A stretch of 64,000 nt of DNA, from positions 372,001 to 436,000 of the forward strand of contig VEPL01000029.1 in assembly GCA_012026885.1 (NCBI GenBank), given 5' to 3'. The notes under the pieces are model-generated. The model searched no databases. It saw only the letters and a program-made list of their open reading frames with translations, and was not told the DNA's origin. Of this stretch, positions 56,394-64,000 are shown one piece after another. This stretch comes from Betaproteobacteria bacterium. Lineage in GTDB: Bacteria > Pseudomonadota > Gammaproteobacteria > Burkholderiales > Rhodocyclaceae. A program made the position numbers and the translations under genes. The first letter of the stretch is position 1; each line of letters starts with the position of its first letter.

Positions 56394-57151
56394 AAGTTCT
56401 CGCCATCACCAACCAGAAGGGCGGCGTCGGGAAAACCACGACCGCCGTCAATCTGGCCGCCTCGCTCGCCGCCGAGGGCAAGCGCGTGCTGCTCATCGAC
56501 ATGGACCCGCAGGGCAATGCCACCACCGGCGCCGGCATCACCAAGAAGGAAGCGCTGCCCACCGTCTATCAACTGCTGATCGGTTCAGCCACGCTCGTCG
56601 AAGTCTGCTTCAAGACCGAATTCGGCTTCGATGTCCTGCCGGCCAATCGCGAACTCGCGGGTGCCGAGGTCGAGCTGATCGAACTCGAGCAGCGCGAATA
56701 CCGCCTCAAGAAGGCGATGCAGCAGAACCACGACGAGTACGATTTCGTGCTAATCGACTGCCCGCCGGCGCTCAACATGCTCACCGTCAATGCGCTGGTC
56801 GCTGCCGACTCCGTGCTCATCCCGATGCAGTGCGAGTACTACGCGCTCGAAGGACTTTCCGACCTCGTCGAGACCCTGCGCAAGGTGCGTCACCACCTCA
56901 ACTCGCGCCTCGAGATCGAAGGCCTCCTGCGCACCATGTACAACGGCCAGAGCACGCTGACCCAGCAGGTCTCCAGCGAACTCGAAAGTCACTTCGGCAG
57001 CAAGGTCTACAAAACCATCGTGCCGCGCAACGTCCGCCTCGCCGAAGCGCCGTCCTACGGCAAGCCGGTCATCGCCTTCGACAAAAACTCAAAGGGCGCG
57101 CAGGCCTACAGCGCGCTCGCCCAGGAAATTCTTGAAAGGGTCGCCCAATGA
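56390..57151 (+). CDS. parA: ParA, chromosome-partitioning ATPase
   Basis: 253 residues. Deviant Walker [27 protein letters not shown] and [11 protein letters not shown]. It binds DNA non-specifically and positions origin regions with ParB. It overlaps parB by 4 bases. No parS site was found in the window. Confidence 0.96.
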   Translation: MKVLAITNQKGGVGKTTTAVNLAASLAAEGKRVLLIDMDPQGNATTGAGITKKEALPTVYQLLIGSATLVEVCFKTEFGFDVLPANRELAGAEVELIELEQREYRLKKAMQQNHDEYDFVLIDCPPALNMLTVNALVAADSVLIPMQCEYYALEGLSDLVETLRKVRHHLNSRLEIEGLLRTMYNGQSTLTQQVSSELESHFGSKVYKTIVPRNVRLAEAPSYGKPVIAFDKNSKGAQAYSALAQEILERVAQ

Positions 57152-58002
57152 TCAAGATGAAAGGACTCGGCCGCGGCCTCGACGCGCTGCTTGCCGGCAG
57201 CGACGCGAAGGCCGATGACGAACTGCGCAACCTGCCCGTCGAACGCCTCAGGCCGGGCAAGTACCAGCCGCGCACCCACATGGACCAGGAGTCGCTCGTC
57301 GAACTTGCCGCCTCGATCAAGGCCCAGGGGGTGATGCAACCCATCCTCGTGCGCGCCGTCGACCCCACCCCTGGCGCCGAGCGCTACGAGATCGTCGCCG
57401 GCGAACGGCGCTGGCGTGCCGCCCAACTCGCCGGGCTCGCCGAGGTACCGGTTCTCGTGCGCAGCATCCCGGATGATCAGGCGCTGGCGATGGCGCTGAT
57501 CGAGAACATCCAGCGCGAAAACCTGAACCCGCTCGAGGAGGCGCACGGGCTGCAGCGGCTGATCGATGAATTCGGCCTGACCCACCAGCAGGCCGCCGAC
57601 GCCGTCGGCCGCTCGCGCCCGGCGACATCCAACCTCCTGCGCCTGCTGCAGCTCAAGCAACCGGTCCAGGATCTGCTGATGGCCGGCCAGCTCGACATGG
57701 GTCACGGGCGCGCCCTGCTGCCGCTCCCAGGCGCCCAACAGGTTGCGCTCGCCCAGCGCATCGTCCAGAAAGGCCTATCGGTACGCGAAGCCGAGCAACT
57801 GGTCAGCGACCTGCTCAACCCCCCGCGTAAGGCTGCGCCGAAGCCGGTGGACCGCGATCTCCTGCGTCTTCAGGAAGAACTGTCGGACGGTCTCGGTGCC
57901 AGCGTCGCCATCCGTTCGAACCGCAAGGGCGCTGGCAAGGTGACCATCGAGTTCGGCAGCCTCGAACAGTTGGACGGCCTGATCACCCGCCTGCGCAGCT
58001 AG
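57148..58002 (+). CDS. parB: ParB, chromosome-partitioning CTPase and parS-binding protein
   Basis: 284 residues. N-terminal KGLGRGLDALL contacts ParA. The ParB/Srx domain has VAGERRWRAAQLAGL and ALIENIQRENLNPLEEA, followed by a helix-turn-helix (THQQAADAVGRSRPATSNLLRL) and a C-terminal dimer domain. Confidence 0.96.
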   Translation: MIKMKGLGRGLDALLAGSDAKADDELRNLPVERLRPGKYQPRTHMDQESLVELAASIKAQGVMQPILVRAVDPTPGAERYEIVAGERRWRAAQLAGLAEVPVLVRSIPDDQALAMALIENIQRENLNPLEEAHGLQRLIDEFGLTHQQAADAVGRSRPATSNLLRLLQLKQPVQDLLMAGQLDMGHGRALLPLPGAQQVALAQRIVQKGLSVREAEQLVSDLLNPPRKAAPKPVDRDLLRLQEELSDGLGASVAIRSNRKGAGKVTIEFGSLEQLDGLITRLRS

Positions 58003-58062
58003 CATCCGGCGCTCCGAAAGACGCTGGAATGCCCGAAAATTGCCTTTTGTGCAACGCAGCAA

Positions 58063-58091
58063 TTGACTCTTCTATAGGACTTCGCTACACT
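58063..58091 (+). promoter_or_regulatory. Promoter of the ATP synthase operon
   Basis: TTGACT (58063-58068), 17-base spacer, TACACT (58086-58091). A strong sigma-70 match, placing the start about 20 bases before atpI. Confidence 0.8.
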
Positions 58092-58117
58092 CGCGAAGTT
58101 TTCGGTCGGGGTATGTC

Positions 58118-59291
<1,174 letters not shown>

Positions 59292-59324
59292 GCTTCAGCA
59301 GTATCCCGTAGTTTTCAACCCTAA

Positions 59325-59618
<294 letters not shown>

Positions 59619-59658
59619 GCATCCGCGCGCCTGAAACCCTTATCACCAGGAGGTTAGC

Positions 59659-60129
59659 GTGAGCATTAACGCTACACTGATTGGCCAGGCCATCTGGTTC
59701 GCGATCTTCATCTGGATCACGATGAAGTATGTCTGGCCGCCGCTGCAGAAGGCGATGGCCGACCGTCAATCCCAGATCGCCGAAGGCCTGGCTGCGGCCG
59801 AGCGCGGCAAGCACGAGCAGGAGCTCGCTGCCAAGCGTTCCGCCGACGCGTTGCGCGAGGCCAAGGAGAAATCCGCGGATCTCGTGGCGCAAGCCGAAAA
59901 GCGTGCGCAGCAGATCGTCGAAGAAGCCAAGGGCAACGCCAAGGTCGAGGCCGACAAGGTCGTCGCCGGCGCCAAGGCCGAGATCGATCAGGAAGTCGAA
60001 CGCGCCAAGCAGCAATTGCGCGAACGCGTCGCCGAGCTGGCGGTCGCCGGTGCCGAGAAGATCCTGCGCAAGGAAATCAACGCGTCCGTGCATGCCGACA
60101 TGCTGGTCGCCCTGAAACAGGATCTGTAA
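59659..60129 (+). CDS. atpF: ATP synthase subunit b
   Basis: 156 residues from GTG 59659, with AGGAGG upstream. One N-terminal membrane helix ([20 protein letters not shown]) and a long charged coiled coil form the peripheral stalk. Confidence 0.96.
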   Translation: MSINATLIGQAIWFAIFIWITMKYVWPPLQKAMADRQSQIAEGLAAAERGKHEQELAAKRSADALREAKEKSADLVAQAEKRAQQIVEEAKGNAKVEADKVVAGAKAEIDQEVERAKQQLRERVAELAVAGAEKILRKEINASVHADMLVALKQDL

Positions 60130-60132
60130 GCG

Positions 60133-60669
60133 ATGGCTGAATCCGTCACTATCGCCCGCCCCTACGCCGAGGCCCTTTTCCGGGCAGCGAAGGAAAGCGG
60201 CAATCTGGCCAAGTGGGCCGGGCAGGTTTCCCTGCTCGCCCAGGTGGCTGCCAATCCCGAGGCCCGTGCGGCCATCGGCGATCCCAACGTGGCGGCCCCG
60301 CAACTGGTCGACCTCTTCCGGTCTGCCTGCGGTACGGCGGTAGATGCGGAGCTGTCGAATTTCATCCAGCTGCTGGCCGGCAATGACCGCCTGGGGCTGC
60401 TACCCGAGATTGGCGCCCTCTTCGAAAGCTACAAGAACGCCGAGGACGGCACCAAGCCGGCCGAGATCGTTTCGGCTTTCCCGATCGACGCAGCCCAGGT
60501 CAACGCCCTGATCCCGCAACTCGAGGGGCTCTTCAAGAGCAAGCTCGAGGCATCCGTTTCGGTTGATCCGGAACTCATTGGCGGCATCAAGGTAATCGTC
60601 GGCGACCAGATGCTGGATGCTTCAGTCCGTGGCAAGCTCGACGCCATGGCGACGGCACTGAACAACTAG
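60133..60669 (+). CDS. atpH: ATP synthase subunit delta
   Basis: 178 residues. Family blocks ARPYAEALFRAAKE at the N-terminus and VDPELIGGIKVIVGDQMLD near the C-terminus. It joins subunit b to the alpha-beta crown. Confidence 0.96.
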   Translation: MAESVTIARPYAEALFRAAKESGNLAKWAGQVSLLAQVAANPEARAAIGDPNVAAPQLVDLFRSACGTAVDAELSNFIQLLAGNDRLGLLPEIGALFESYKNAEDGTKPAEIVSAFPIDAAQVNALIPQLEGLFKSKLEASVSVDPELIGGIKVIVGDQMLDASVRGKLDAMATALNN

Positions 60670-60678
60670 GAGAATTTC

Positions 60679-62217
<1,539 letters not shown>

Positions 62218-62231
62218 TCTAGGAGAACGCC

Positions 62232-64000
<1,769 letters not shown>

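Overview
The window is high-GC DNA (my estimate by eye is mid-60s percent) from a betaproteobacterium. The order mnmG-rsmG-parA-parB-atpIBEFHAGD, the AtpD sequence, the c-type cytochrome content and the hydrogenase gene order resemble Rhodocyclales (Dechloromonas, Azonexus or Azospira-like). The genus cannot be fixed from sequence alone. No insertion sequence, phage, tRNA, rRNA or CRISPR array was seen.

Positions 1-23.5 kb, almost all on the minus strand, form one large [NiFe]-hydrogenase locus. Read in the direction of transcription it holds: (i) hoxV-hypA-hypB-hypF; (ii) the structural operon hybO-hybA-hybB-hybC, then hupD-hupF-hybE-hypC-hypD, starting at a sigma-54 type promoter with a consensus IHF site just upstream; (iii) hypE, cut off from hypD by a 463-bp palindromic repeat element; (iv) hypX-hoxA-hupU-hupV-nikR-hoxJ, which encodes the CO-ligand enzyme HypX, an H2-sensing regulatory hydrogenase, its histidine kinase and sigma-54 activator, and the nickel repressor NikR; (v) a nickel permease and a TonB-dependent receptor behind a NikR-operator-like dyad. 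The locus thus combines a quinone-linked Hyb enzyme, its maturation set, H2 sensing, nickel sensing and nickel import.

Positions 23.6-29.8 kb carry cell-wall genes (L,D-transpeptidase, DUF882 peptidase), the cytochrome c maturation genes ccmABCDE-ccmG behind an FNR/Anr-type promoter (ccmF and ccmH are absent here), and an orphan napF. Positions 30-31.6 kb hold two unrecognised genes.

Positions 31.9-38.6 kb encode a possible transmembrane electron conduit: a cytochrome c on a roughly 250-residue TonB-like Pro/Ala/Lys linker, an MtrA/PioA-type decaheme cytochrome, an MtrB/PioB-type outer-membrane barrel, and a CbcL-like fusion of a nine-heme domain with a diheme cytochrome b. No MtrC/OmcA-like surface cytochrome is present. 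This is the most interesting system in the window.

Positions 38.6-53.7 kb hold two tandem paralogous lipoproteins, riboflavin synthase, a branched-chain-amino-acid-type ABC transporter (two paralogous binding proteins, a permease-permease-ATPase triple fusion and a second ATPase), a FecR/DUF6600 protein, an M48 peptidase with a small secreted partner, a CHASE2 adenylate cyclase and a GAF/HD-GYP protein. Positions 53.8-64 kb hold the conserved mnmG-rsmG-parAB block and the F-type ATP synthase operon, cut by the window edge inside atpD.
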